The notes beneath the pieces were generated by a model. It did not search any database and was not told the DNA's origin. It saw only the letters and a program-made list of their open reading frames with translations. The position numbers and the translations under genes are program-made. This document shows, one piece after another, positions 16,095-25,234 of a stretch of DNA of 64,000 nt. The DNA comes from a virus, in the IMG/VR virus record IMGVR_UViG_3300033997_000092, positions 124,001 through 188,000 of that record; one strand, 5' to 3'. Numbering within the stretch: the stretch's first letter is position 1; the number at the start of each line of letters is the position of its first letter.

Positions 16095-16570
16095 ATCACC
16101 TGCATCACCTGTATAATCAAGTACGCAAAGCAATACTTGCCGAAGCTACAATGGATAAAGAAGATCGACTTCTCCATAGTTGGCAATTTTTAGTTCAACT
16201 GAAAGGCGTCAACTACGTTGTTGGTAAGACAGGCTACAATACTATGTTTTACCGTATAGGTGATAAGGGCGATACAGTTACTGGCTACCCAGATGATATA
16301 CTCAAAGTGATATTGTCTTGGACCAAGGAAAAATATACAGGCTACATTATTTATGATGGCACTGAAATACGCCGTAAGTCAAAAAGCATCGAAAGCTTAC
16401 TCGAACGTACTGCTAAAAAGGACTACGTCATATTTGGTGTTCGGCCAGATAATACATGGTCCGCTTTGTATGAGGCCAACAACAGCCTAAAAGGTTACCG
16501 TTGGGTAAAAGTTAAAGCACCTGCATCTGACGTTAAAGTTAAAAAGACAAAGTCCAAAACAAAGCACTAA
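16091..16570 (+). CDS. Hypothetical protein, 159 aa, coupled to the modification cassette
   Basis: It starts in the ATGA overlap with the amide synthetase. It is an alpha/beta protein with many aromatic residues (YNTMFYRIG, YTGYIIYDGTEI) and a basic tail (KVKVKKTKSKTKH region). No known family. The coupling makes a role in the same modification pathway possible, for example as a binding subunit or amine-donor partner, but nothing in the sequence shows this. Confidence 0.65.
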   Translation: MNHLHHLYNQVRKAILAEATMDKEDRLLHSWQFLVQLKGVNYVVGKTGYNTMFYRIGDKGDTVTGYPDDILKVILSWTKEKYTGYIIYDGTEIRRKSKSIESLLERTAKKDYVIFGVRPDNTWSALYEANNSLKGYRWVKVKAPASDVKVKKTKSKTKH

Positions 16571-16604
16571 TTTGTTTGTACACAAATAATGTGTCGGAGG
16601 CACT

Positions 16605-17270
16605 ATGTCTAAGCAATATCGTGGTATACGTTCCAGTGTTCGTAAAACCAAATCAGAAGCCCGTCGTATGTTCGAGGCTAGACAGGAGCAATTAAAGAGC
16701 TTGTCAGCTCGTAACATAAAAGCCAAGCCTTTACGCAATAGCGTTAAAGATGGTTCGCATCCACCAATGCCTGATCGGGCTGTACGCATTGTTCCACTCA
16801 AAAAGATAGGTACTCTTGTTCAGCAGTTGCCTGATACTCCGATTACTCGTAAGGGTATGACGTTACGGCAATTGATGACAAAGACACCAGCGTTAATGCG
16901 TAACAACTCTGACGATGTTCAAATTGAAACATTGTCGAAGAAGAAAACAAAGTCAGGTTTGCCTGTAGTAGTTGCTAAGGGTTATACTGTTGACCCGTTT
17001 CGTCCAAAAGCAACTCGCCGTGTGCATGAGCTTTATATTGTAGGTCTTGATTCTCAATCGACTCCGATCAGTAAGCAGCGCCGTGTGCTTGTAAGTTGCA
17101 GTTGTGAAAACTACTGCTTTGTTTTTGAGTACGCGAATGCCTATCACGGCGCCAGTAAAATTCTTTACGGAAACGGCCAGAGTCCAGACTTTACTAATCC
17201 AGGTCTGTTACCTGGACTGTGTAAGCACTTGTACTCATTGGCTGAAATTGTACGTGAGAGAGGTATGTAA
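16605..17270 (+). CDS. SWIM-type zinc-finger-like protein, 221 aa
   Basis: The N-terminal half is basic and probably disordered. The C-terminal part contains VSCSCENYCFVFEYANAYHG, then a spacer with NPGLLPGLCKHLYSL. This CxC...CxH arrangement matches SWIM zinc fingers, which bind DNA or proteins. TCGGAGG precedes the ATG at 16605. It overlaps the next gene by one base (TAATG). A nucleic-acid-related role is inferred only from the finger. Confidence 0.65.
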   Translation: MSKQYRGIRSSVRKTKSEARRMFEARQEQLKSLSARNIKAKPLRNSVKDGSHPPMPDRAVRIVPLKKIGTLVQQLPDTPITRKGMTLRQLMTKTPALMRNNSDDVQIETLSKKKTKSGLPVVVAKGYTVDPFRPKATRRVHELYIVGLDSQSTPISKQRRVLVSCSCENYCFVFEYANAYHGASKILYGNGQSPDFTNPGLLPGLCKHLYSLAEIVRERGM

Positions 17271-17536
17271 TGGCTTGTGAAGGATGTCGCCGTCGCCGCG
17301 AAGCTTTGAAGCGTATGGCAAGCAATGTTATAAATTCCGTGACCCGTGCTGTCAGTCCAAGTCCTGAACCTGCACAATCACGTGGTACTGCATGTGCAGG
17401 ATGTACAACAAAAGCAACATCAGCAGGCTGGGTTAATGTGTGTCGTATTTGTTTGGGACAATCAGATCCGACGCCTTCTCCGAACCACTCTAATGAGCCT
17501 AAATGTAACTTATCTGTTTGTGAGCGTAGAAAATGA
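17270..17536 (+). CDS. Hypothetical Cys-rich protein, 88 aa
   Basis: It begins MACEGCRRRRE, then has CAGC, CRIC, and a final C...C pair, suggesting one or two zinc sites linked by a flexible Ser/Pro/Thr segment. It overlaps the next gene by ATGA. No family recognised. Confidence 0.6.
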   Translation: MACEGCRRRREALKRMASNVINSVTRAVSPSPEPAQSRGTACAGCTTKATSAGWVNVCRICLGQSDPTPSPNHSNEPKCNLSVCERRK

Positions 17537-18192
17537 CACAAGAAAATCAATTAAATGGAACTGAATCCGCAGAAGCGGCTGAGTTGCGCCACGCCCGTGA
17601 ATTAATATCAAAGGCCGAAGATGTGATACAAAGACTTCGTGCCAGTTCTGACGTAGCCACTGAGGAGCTTGGCTCTGTTACAAGTAAGCTGCTTGACCTG
17701 CGTGTTGAACATCGCCTTTTAAAGTCCAAGCTTGATGCCACTTTATTCGACAAAGAAGCATTCAAGCAAAAGTGCGACAAGTTAGAAACAACTGTTAAAA
17801 ACTTGGAAGCCGAACTTGTCAAGCGTAGCACTCAGCTATTACGTGCTTCCAAGCGTAACCAAGAATCACTTGAATTATTTTCCAAGTGCGCTGTACTTTT
17901 CGCTTCTTATGTTTCAAGCTCGAAGCTTCCTGTTTATGTACTCACTCGCTTGAAAGAAATAAACTTTCCTAAGCCAAATACGATCCGTCGTGTTGTTGGT
18001 TTGCCTGCAGAAGCGTGTGCTGTAGAAGCTGTTAAGGTCGTGTTTGATCCGTTTAAGTCTATCAACAAAACTCCACCGACATTCACAAATTCAGATATGC
18101 CGATGGACTACTTCTTAAACGCATTTTATCACACCGTGTCTCCTATCGTTATTGAAGATGCGGAAGTGGCTGCTGGCGAGGAAGCCTCGTAA
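17533..18192 (+). CDS. Hypothetical coiled-coil protein, 219 aa
   Basis: Residues about 15-110 form a long heptad-patterned helix (including LVKRSTQLLRASKRN); the rest is a short globular region with an acidic end. It overlaps both neighbours (ATGA upstream, TAATG downstream). Function unknown. Its coupling to the sigma-like gene makes a partner role conceivable. Confidence 0.6.
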   Translation: MTQENQLNGTESAEAAELRHARELISKAEDVIQRLRASSDVATEELGSVTSKLLDLRVEHRLLKSKLDATLFDKEAFKQKCDKLETTVKNLEAELVKRSTQLLRASKRNQESLELFSKCAVLFASYVSSSKLPVYVLTRLKEINFPKPNTIRRVVGLPAEACAVEAVKVVFDPFKSINKTPPTFTNSDMPMDYFLNAFYHTVSPIVIEDAEVAAGEEAS

Positions 18193-19208
18193 TGCTCGAA
18201 GGTAACCTTACTGGTGGCCAAATACAGGAAGTCATGGATAGGCTACTGTATGATGCACTCGCTCCTGTTATCAGATACACTAACGTATTTGACACCCAGC
18301 TTGTGTATCTTTTGGCTACCGTAACAAAGAATAAAAAGCGCAAGGTATGCGCTGTAAGCAGGCCTGAGACAATTGACTTTTTGTGTAAGGCACTTGCTAC
18401 TTCTGACCCAGAAGAAAAAATGATGTACATAAAGAAGTTGAAGATCGAACGCTCGTTCATTCACGTTTTCCTTAAACGGTTTGTTCAGGCGTATAAAGGT
18501 CCAATCTTCTCATTGTACTACCAGTTTATGTCAGACACTAAAAACAGACAGATATATTCCAAGCGCATGAAGCCTTATTTGGCAAGTGTTGGTTGTTCTG
18601 GCCGTTCCGAAATATTCATAGCGATAACTTCCTGTGAATCTAGTCTGACCCGTTTCTACCATTACTTCGACCGGGTCATTTCTCAGTATTACAAGCTGTG
18701 CTACTTAAAAGCAAAAGGCTTGGTTGATACTAATCCGAATAACAACTATGATTTCCATGACCTCGTGCAGAATTTAAGGCAGCGTACCATAACTGCCTTG
18801 AATAAGTACGATGCCTCTAATGGAGCCTTGACATCTTACATCAAGTGGTGGTTATTCAACAGCTTGACTTGTGGTAGTGGCCAGCATGAATACGGTTTGG
18901 CGTACACTGTTCCACAAAACGTAAAAAGAAAGTTGATGCAGTCTGACGGTCTTGGTGTCAACTTCTCTGTTAGTATGGACTCATTATTATCTGAATCTGA
19001 TGATGGTGAGAATTCAAACTTACACAACCTTATAGCTGGTGAGACTCCAGAGCTGGACGATGAAATCGCGTCCATATCGGAACTCAACCGTATGTATATG
19101 TTTGCCAAGAACGCTGACCCTCACGGCATAGCTAGACTGAGTTTAGAGCTGCCTGAAGTATTCAGTCCTAAAGAGTTGGCTAACATGCGTAAGACAACTG
19201 TGTTATAA
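18192..19208 (+). CDS. Sigma-factor-like protein (region 2 pattern)
   Basis: The 338-residue protein has a segment at 186-225 reading YDFHDLVQNLRQ, then ALNKYDASNGALTSYIKWWLFNSL, which follows the sigma70 region 2 pattern (DLvQ...lgllrA...fD...G..FstYa.wwIr). A VPQNVKRKL at 240-248 resembles the start of region 3. The rest is divergent and long acidic loops follow (about 265-290). I infer a phage transcription factor that directs host RNA polymerase. Candidate targets are the CTGTAAATA sites. The gene lies directly before SSB and RecA, the first of which has such a site. A more distant structural similarity cannot be excluded. Confidence 0.62.
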   Translation: MLEGNLTGGQIQEVMDRLLYDALAPVIRYTNVFDTQLVYLLATVTKNKKRKVCAVSRPETIDFLCKALATSDPEEKMMYIKKLKIERSFIHVFLKRFVQAYKGPIFSLYYQFMSDTKNRQIYSKRMKPYLASVGCSGRSEIFIAITSCESSLTRFYHYFDRVISQYYKLCYLKAKGLVDTNPNNNYDFHDLVQNLRQRTITALNKYDASNGALTSYIKWWLFNSLTCGSGQHEYGLAYTVPQNVKRKLMQSDGLGVNFSVSMDSLLSESDDGENSNLHNLIAGETPELDDEIASISELNRMYMFAKNADPHGIARLSLELPEVFSPKELANMRKTTVL

Positions 19209-19217
19209 AAGCCGTAT

Positions 19218-19226
19218 CTGTAAATA
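19218..19226 (+). promoter_or_regulatory. CTGTAAATA motif upstream of SSB
   Basis: CTGTAAATAAACAG begins at 19218, 33 bp before the GTG start of the ssDNA-binding protein gene. Spacing to the start resembles that at the clamp loader and primase genes. Confidence 0.5.
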
Positions 19227-19258
19227 AACAGATCGATACTAAAAGCAAGGAGAAAACT

Positions 19259-20476
<1,218 letters not shown>

Positions 20477-20479
20477 TCT

Positions 20480-21970
20480 ATGTCTAAAAAGTCAAAATCA
20501 ATTGCTGTGGCGTCGAAAGACGTTCCAGCAGTCTTTGATGATTCACTCAAGAAAGGCAAGAAAGGCAAAGCAAAAACAGAGCTTGCTGCTTTCGACCCGA
20601 GTGCCTTACTTGATGAATTACAAGACCAGACCGAACGTAAATACGGCCTGAGTTCTACAACACTTGATCGTGATGAAGCCCGCTTATCTACAGGCCTTAG
20701 TGCCTTAGATTTATTATTGATGGGTGGTATAGTTGGCGGTGGTTGGTACACAGTTTACGGCGGTGAGCAATCTGCCAAGTCAACTCTTACAATGCAACTT
20801 CTTTCTATGATAACGAACGAAGTTGAACGCCGTAACCGTAAAATCGCAAGTAGTATTTTCGACTATGAAGGTTCTTCTGATCCTGAGTACATCGGAAACA
20901 TTATGCGTACACTTGGTCTTCGTGGTGACCCGTCAACAATCTTTGGTATCAAAGATGATGATACTGGTGAGTGGCTTGTGCGTCCTACAATCCGCTACTA
21001 TGCACACGATGTCGGTGACGACTTCTTCAAGTACATTGGTAAGTTGAAGCGTGGCTTACCTGACCTTGAGAAGCACGGTAAGGACTATTACTATGTATTC
21101 GAGCATACCAAAGAGAACAAATCAAAACTCGCTGGTCTGTACGATACTAAGTACCTGACGCGCTACAATAAACTTCGTGTTCCTGCTCCTGATGGCTTTA
21201 TGCAAGCAGTTACAATCGTTGACAGCTATCCTGCTATGTTACCAGACGGCTTGGATGATGATGATCGTAACGAAGCAATGGCCGAACAAGCACGTATGTT
21301 CAGTACTGGTATTCGTAAAATCCGCGGCGGTATGCGTAAAAAACGCATGACTGTTATCGGTGTTAACCAGTTACGTGAACGTCCGGCTACAATGTTCGGT
21401 AATCCTGAATATGAGCCTTGCGGCCAAGCACTGAAATTCTACAGTGATGTCCGTATTAAATCCACCTCACGTGCTTCTGTTCCGTACGGTGGCTTCAAAC
21501 TTGACAAAGGCATTTGTGAAGAAGCAAGTGTTGATATTGAAGGCGGTAAGGATATCTATCGTTTCGTTTGTTTGAAGACAACTAAGAACAAACTTGGCGG
21601 TATTCCTAACCGTGAAGTATGGGCACGTATTTGGGTAAGCGATGCTAACGGTCAGGCGCGTGGCTTCGATCCGGTATTCGATACATTCGAGTATTTGAAA
21701 CAGTTAGGTCTTGTGTCTGGTACAATGGCTAACCTCAAGTTCGATAAGTCTACACCGTTGGGTGATGCTAAGAAAATCACGTGGATGGATTTCAAGTTGT
21801 TAGTTCTTGGAAGCAAGAAAGAAATAACTGAAGTTTGTAAACGTGCCGGCATCAAGCCTGGCTCTATCCGCTCTTGGGTTAAGAAACATTGCGCTAAAGG
21901 TGATGGTCCTCGTTTGTATAAAGAGCGCATCGTTAGCGGTAAAACTGCCGAAGAAGACAGCGACGAATAG
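20480..21970 (+). CDS. RecA/UvsX-like recombinase
   Basis: The 496-residue protein has Walker A GGEQSAKST (94-102), then a SIFDYEGSSDPEYI strand (like RecA FIDAEHALDP), QAVTIVDSYPA (Walker B), VIGVNQLRERP (L2 region) and GQALKFYSDVRIKS, all in RecA order. It would form a filament on ssDNA for strand exchange and repair. It is longer than RecA (about 350 aa), with a Lys-rich N-terminal extension of about 55 residues, an insert around residues 165-245 and an extra C-terminal domain. It starts 3 bp after the SSB stop, matching their joint work on ssDNA. Confidence 0.9.
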   Translation: MSKKSKSIAVASKDVPAVFDDSLKKGKKGKAKTELAAFDPSALLDELQDQTERKYGLSSTTLDRDEARLSTGLSALDLLLMGGIVGGGWYTVYGGEQSAKSTLTMQLLSMITNEVERRNRKIASSIFDYEGSSDPEYIGNIMRTLGLRGDPSTIFGIKDDDTGEWLVRPTIRYYAHDVGDDFFKYIGKLKRGLPDLEKHGKDYYYVFEHTKENKSKLAGLYDTKYLTRYNKLRVPAPDGFMQAVTIVDSYPAMLPDGLDDDDRNEAMAEQARMFSTGIRKIRGGMRKKRMTVIGVNQLRERPATMFGNPEYEPCGQALKFYSDVRIKSTSRASVPYGGFKLDKGICEEASVDIEGGKDIYRFVCLKTTKNKLGGIPNREVWARIWVSDANGQARGFDPVFDTFEYLKQLGLVSGTMANLKFDKSTPLGDAKKITWMDFKLLVLGSKKEITEVCKRAGIKPGSIRSWVKKHCAKGDGPRLYKERIVSGKTAEEDSDE

Positions 21971-22008
21971 TTTTCGTGGACAGGGATGTCCCGATTTAAG
22001 GAATCTAT

Positions 22009-22302
22009 ATGCAGGATATGTCACAGCTAATCAAATTTCAAGGTAATAAGTTTGTTGTAGAGTTCTCCGGTAAGCTTGTTGAAGGTACTGAGAACGAGCC
22101 TTGGCCTAAATCAATTCAATCTGTTACTTTCACAAACTGCTGTCCTAATATGACTGAAACGCAGACTATTATGGAAAGTAGTTTTGAAAAGCAAGGTTGC
22201 TCACAGATGGCAAATCACATCAGACGTAAGCTGTGGATTGAAATTGTCCGTCATATAGTCACTGTTTTCGGAGTCAAGCCTGACGAAATCTTTAAGGAGT
22301 AA
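22009..22302 (+). CDS. Hypothetical protein, 97 aa
   Basis: AAGGAATCTAT precedes the ATG. It is alpha/beta, with a possible Cys pair (NCCPNM). A GGGACA-like inverted repeat (GGACAGGGATGTCC, about 21978-21991) lies in the leader and might regulate it. No family recognised. Confidence 0.65.
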   Translation: MQDMSQLIKFQGNKFVVEFSGKLVEGTENEPWPKSIQSVTFTNCCPNMTETQTIMESSFEKQGCSQMANHIRRKLWIEIVRHIVTVFGVKPDEIFKE

Positions 22303-22306
22303 GTCA

Positions 22307-22501
22307 ATGAAAGATAAAACTCTCGGCCAAATTGCCTACGAGGCTTACTGCACTACTACCGATTGGAAAAGTGCTGTGTCTGGTGCACCACTTCCTCAGT
22401 ACCATGAACAACGCAAAGAAGTTATTGATGCGTGGGAAGCTGCTGGTACTGCTGTTGGTGCACACGTAATGCTTAACGGTGACGGCAATGCAAACACTTA
22501 A
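22307..22501 (+). CDS. Small conserved-type phage protein, 64 aa
   Basis: AAGGAGTAAGTCA precedes the ATG. The pattern AYEAYC...W...LP.Y...R.EVIDAWEAAGTAV matches a widespread small helical phage protein type without known function. The next tiny gene overlaps its 3' end. Confidence 0.65.
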   Translation: MKDKTLGQIAYEAYCTTTDWKSAVSGAPLPQYHEQRKEVIDAWEAAGTAVGAHVMLNGDGNANT

Positions 22502-22613
22502 TTTGCCTCTGTCATTTGAACACAACAACATCTGGTTCAGTTACGGTCATGTTACTGGTGAAGATGTTTTCGATATTTCTAAAGGCTACGTGCCTTACAT
22601 CGGAGTCCTGTAA
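22488..22613 (+). CDS. Hypothetical peptide, 41 aa
   Basis: A short ORF bridges two genes. It starts inside the 3' end of the previous gene and ends TAATG on the next start. It encodes MQTLNLPLSFEHNNIWFSYG and 21 more residues. It fills an otherwise empty 110 bp in the same way its neighbours overlap, which supports translation. Function unknown. Confidence 0.5.
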   Translation: MQTLNLPLSFEHNNIWFSYGHVTGEDVFDISKGYVPYIGVL

Positions 22614-23332
22614 TGGAACAAACAACTAAACAAACGCGCAAAGTCAAGCTCGATCAGATTCTTGCTACTTGCTGTCCTATGTTCAACAACCGTTTGGCTG
22701 CATCAGGTAAAGAAACAATCGTTTCGGAACTTGACGGCTCTTACGACGAAGTTTATAAACCTCTTCACCTGATGTTTGCTGCCCGTGATTTCCTGGATAA
22801 CTACGAAGATTGTAATCACATTCGTCAGTTGTTGCCTTATGTTGTTGTTCGTGACACTGACGGCCGTATTGCCATGTACCAACGTACAAGCAAAGGTACT
22901 GAGTTCCGTTTGCAGAACAATTTATCTATCGGCTTTGGCGGCCACATTGATATTTCTGATTTGGTATTGCAGGATGTACCTAATCACAACTTAATTGATG
23001 TCCGTGCTACTATCATGCAAAATGTCGCAACTGAGTTAGGTGAAGAACTTTCTTTGTTTGCCGACAACATGATTCCTGATGTTGAATCCGCTAATCGCCA
23101 CGTACATATCATCAGCAATGCTGGTGCTGTTAATCGCGTACACTTAGCGATTGTGTTTAGCGTTACAGTCCGTGATATTTCTGTTTTGCGAATCGAAGAT
23201 GAATTAAACTTTATCGGCTGGTTCAATCAAGGTCAACTTTTGTCTGAATTTGACTTAGGTGACTTTGAAGTCTGGACTCAGGCACTGCTTGGTATTGACC
23301 TATCTACAGTACCTGCGTTACCACTTCCATAA
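22613..23332 (+). CDS. Nudix-like hydrolase, 239 aa
   Basis: The central part has LSIGFGGHIDISDL, then after a short insertion NVATELGEELSL, a Nudix box (Gx5Ex7REUxEExGU) with the Arg replaced by Thr and an insertion in the loop. Nudix proteins hydrolyse nucleoside diphosphate derivatives. The substrate is unknown. A phage could use it on damaged nucleotides, caps or signalling nucleotides. The degenerate box leaves catalytic activity uncertain. Confidence 0.6.
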   Translation: MEQTTKQTRKVKLDQILATCCPMFNNRLAASGKETIVSELDGSYDEVYKPLHLMFAARDFLDNYEDCNHIRQLLPYVVVRDTDGRIAMYQRTSKGTEFRLQNNLSIGFGGHIDISDLVLQDVPNHNLIDVRATIMQNVATELGEELSLFADNMIPDVESANRHVHIISNAGAVNRVHLAIVFSVTVRDISVLRIEDELNFIGWFNQGQLLSEFDLGDFEVWTQALLGIDLSTVPALPLP

Positions 23333-23344
23333 AGGAGCTGTGCT

Positions 23345-23656
23345 ATGAGTAACATCGCTATTCCAAATCCGTTAAAGCGTACAGAAATCAATGCAAAGAT
23401 TGCCTTAGCTCGTTCCCAGATTGAAGGTCTGGTAGCTTACGCCGAAGCAAACTATTCTGTGTCCTGTACTGAAGCCAAAGCGTTGCTGGCCCGTGTAGAT
23501 AAAGGTGATAAAATCTCCGATTACTTGCACAAGCTCAGTGACTTGGTTACAATGCGTGACCATTTAACTGAAGTCATCCACAACGCAGCCCTTGAAGATG
23601 CAAAGCACTTCACTGAGTTGTCAGGCCGTGTGGACAACTTCGTACTTCCCAAGTAA
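23345..23656 (+). CDS. Hypothetical helical protein, 103 aa
   Basis: AAAGGAGCTGTGCT precedes the ATG. Almost fully helical, without low complexity. It is the last gene before the tRNA. Function unknown. Confidence 0.6.
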   Translation: MSNIAIPNPLKRTEINAKIALARSQIEGLVAYAEANYSVSCTEAKALLARVDKGDKISDYLHKLSDLVTMRDHLTEVIHNAALEDAKHFTELSGRVDNFVLPK

Positions 23657-23681
23657 GTTGTCTCTACTTAGTAATTTATAT

Positions 23682-23690
23682 CTGTAAATA
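23682..23690 (+). promoter_or_regulatory. CTGTAAATA motif upstream of the tRNA
   Basis: CTGTAAATAAAC begins at 23682, 20 bp before the tRNA 5' end. It is flanked by an 8-bp inverted repeat TTAGTAAT/ATTACTAA (about 23669 and 23702), so it could sit in a hairpin loop. It reads either as a promoter or as an RNA processing signal. Confidence 0.5.
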
Positions 23691-23710
23691 AACAAGTATA
23701 GATTACTAAC

Positions 23711-23787
23711 GGCCCCTTAGCTCAGTTGGTTAGAGCACTCCCCTCATAAGGGATTGGTCTCCAGTTCAAATCTGGAAGGGGCCACCA
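23711..23787 (+). tRNA. tRNA with CAU anticodon, most like tRNA-Ile2
   Basis: A full cloverleaf is visible: acceptor GGCCCCT with AGGGGCC, D arm GCTC/GAGC, anticodon loop CTCATAA (CAT), T arm TCCAG-TTCAAAT-CTGGA, discriminator A and an encoded CCA. The acceptor GGCCCCT and loop CTCATAA match, from memory, E. coli ileX-type tRNA rather than tRNA-Met or initiator tRNA. In such tRNAs the host TilS converts C34 to lysidine so that AUA is read. The window uses ATA codons often, so an AUA-reading tRNA would help. The stem has one C-T mismatch at 27-43. Confidence 0.92.
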
Positions 23788-23801
23788 CTCAAGAGGCAAC
23801 T

Positions 23802-24197
23802 ATGTCTACATTGAAATTTATTACTGATCGTGGAATTGTTGATGGTTCCAAAGCAACGTCAAACGATTTTCTAGGTTCTGTTCGTACAACAGTTAATCCT
23901 GAAGTAGATGTGGAGTATGTACTCCATGCAGCAAAGAAGTTCGGGTGGAACACACTTGTTGTTAAGTCATCCACTTCTCCTGTAGTGATTGAAACTACTA
24001 TCAGCGCTCCTGGTAATTTGAACAACGCAATCTGGATAGATTTATCTCAATGTCCTAACGCTCCAGATACTGTAAACTATGATACAGAACTTCCAGCAGG
24101 CAAAGCAGTTATGTATGCGTGGGAACACCCTGTTACTGCTTTCCGTTTTAAATCGACAGCTCCCTTTGACATCGAATTCTGCTCTAAGCACGACTAA
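23802..24197 (+). CDS. Hypothetical protein, 131 aa
   Basis: The ATG at 23802 lies 14 bp after the tRNA, with AGAGGCAACT upstream. The protein looks beta-rich (TLVVKSSTSPVVIETTIS, AWEHPVTAFRFKSTAPFDI), of the kind seen in small virion or fibre-associated proteins, but no family is recognised. It is followed by the non-coding structured region. Confidence 0.6.
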   Translation: MSTLKFITDRGIVDGSKATSNDFLGSVRTTVNPEVDVEYVLHAAKKFGWNTLVVKSSTSPVVIETTISAPGNLNNAIWIDLSQCPNAPDTVNYDTELPAGKAVMYAWEHPVTAFRFKSTAPFDIEFCSKHD

Positions 24198-24685
24198 ATT
24201 CCTCGGGAGGGAATGGCCCCGAAAAGGCACACACGGCGGAACTTGTTAGTTTTCTCCGTATCTGATTGGTTCCTTGCATGAGCCGTGTGTGCCCCAGTAG
24301 GCCAACTGTTTATAGACCTGTTTCCTGTCACTTCGTAGACTTACTTGTCTCTGGTTGCTTTAGTAGCGACCAGCAAGATTTTGTTGCTACCGCATATAGC
24401 ACAAGTCTACTGCATAGAGAATGTAGCTGCCCTTATCGCTGCGCTTTGGACCATTCTTTATCGCATGAAAGCCTTATCCAATACAGCAAAATGAATCAGC
24501 CGCATATCGCCTTCGCAGGACTTATCCAGCTCACGGGCAGCAGCTTGAATATTTTTGTTGTGGGTACGTCACGACAGCACTAATGCCTGCTGTAGGCGAG
24601 CGCCTAATTTCTGGATTCGCGTACTCCAGAGCTGTGGCAGGGAACAGGACTATAAGCAGTTACGCAGTTCATAAGGAACAAACGT

Positions 24686-24850
24686 ATGCACGATATTTTT
24701 ATTTCGCTGCTTGTAATCATCATATTGGTTAACTGGTGTGATTACAAGTTATTCCATCGCCCTACGAGGAGACGGAACGCTACGGGGATCATAAATGCCT
24801 CGTTCCGTTGGGCGGAATGGCCGGCAACCTATTTCACTCCACGTATATGA
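24686..24850 (+). CDS. Possible small membrane peptide inside the structured region, 54 aa
   Basis: An ATG with AAGGA 11 bp upstream opens 54 codons: MHDIFISLLVIIILVNWCDY, which could be one transmembrane helix, then a basic tail. The same bases form the 10-bp helix 24710/24739 and its long-range partner, so the frame may be accidental. Low confidence. Confidence 0.25.
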   Translation: MHDIFISLLVIIILVNWCDYKLFHRPTRRRNATGIINASFRWAEWPATYFTPRI

Positions 24851-25197
24851 CTAGCGCCTCGGACATCTTATAAATGAATCCTCAAACCAGTTAACTGGAT
24901 GTCTGATACTCTGGGCGTGATGACAAAATACAGAACGTACACCAAGAATTCGATTTTTACAAGACGGTCTCCTGTGCATTGTAACATACATTGGGTGTGG
25001 TGCACAGGAGAACCTAGAATTTATAGAGCAGGACACTGAGTACGCGCCGTCCACGTTCGGCTGCTGAGTACATATTACGCCCGTCGGCTTTCGTTTCCTC
25101 CAAGTTTCTGAGGCCGACAACTCGCTCAGTGTTCTGCACTATAGGTTCTTTGGTCAGGATCTATAGCATAGCTTTACCACAGTTTATTTGCTTTTTC

Positions 25198-25224
25198 GGC
25201 GATCTTCGGGTCGCCATTTTTTTT
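25198..25224 (+). terminator. Intrinsic terminator of the structured RNA, just before the kinase gene
   Basis: GGCGATC-TTCG-GGTCGCC (25198-25215), a 7-bp stem with a UUCG loop, is followed by A and eight T. It sits directly against the GGAG ribosome binding site of the thymidylate kinase gene, so readthrough or a promoter inside the region is needed for the kinase. Confidence 0.92.
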
Positions 25225-25234
25225 GGAGAATTGT

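Larger units (their letters stand above)
24198..25224 (+). ncRNA. Candidate large structured non-coding RNA, about 1 kb
   Basis: No ORF fits the neighbouring codon use, but long perfect helices are dense: GGCACACACGGC/GCCGTGTGTGCC (24226-24237, 24282-24293); GTAGACTT/AAGTCTAC (24335, 24403); GCTGCCC/GGGCAGC (24426, 24535); ACAGCA/TGCTGT then AGGCG/CGCCT (24574-24605); CTTGTAATCA/TGATTACAAG (24710, 24739), whose loop GTTAACTGGT (24728-24737) can pair with ACCAGTTAAC (24886-24895); ACGGAACG/CGTTCCGT (24772, 24801); GACATC/GATGTC (24862, 24898); TCTCCTGTGCA/TGCACAGGAGA (24968, 25001); AGAACCTA/TAGGTTCT (25009, 25142) enclosing GCAGGACACTGAG/CTCAGTGTTCTGC (25028, 25125). It ends in a terminator and lies near a tRNA, like the GOLLD and ROOL phage RNAs. 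Identity with either is not shown. Confidence 0.7.

Noticed and set aside
23711-23787. Initiator or elongator tRNA-Met
   Set aside because: The first acceptor base pair is a normal G-C, and the acceptor stem and anticodon loop fit tRNA-Ile2 better.
24266-24583. 105-aa plus-strand ORF in the structured region
   Set aside because: Its codon use and Cys/Ser/His-rich product are unlike neighbouring genes, it has no ribosome binding site, and it runs through several perfect RNA helices. Likewise the minus frame at 24851-25120.
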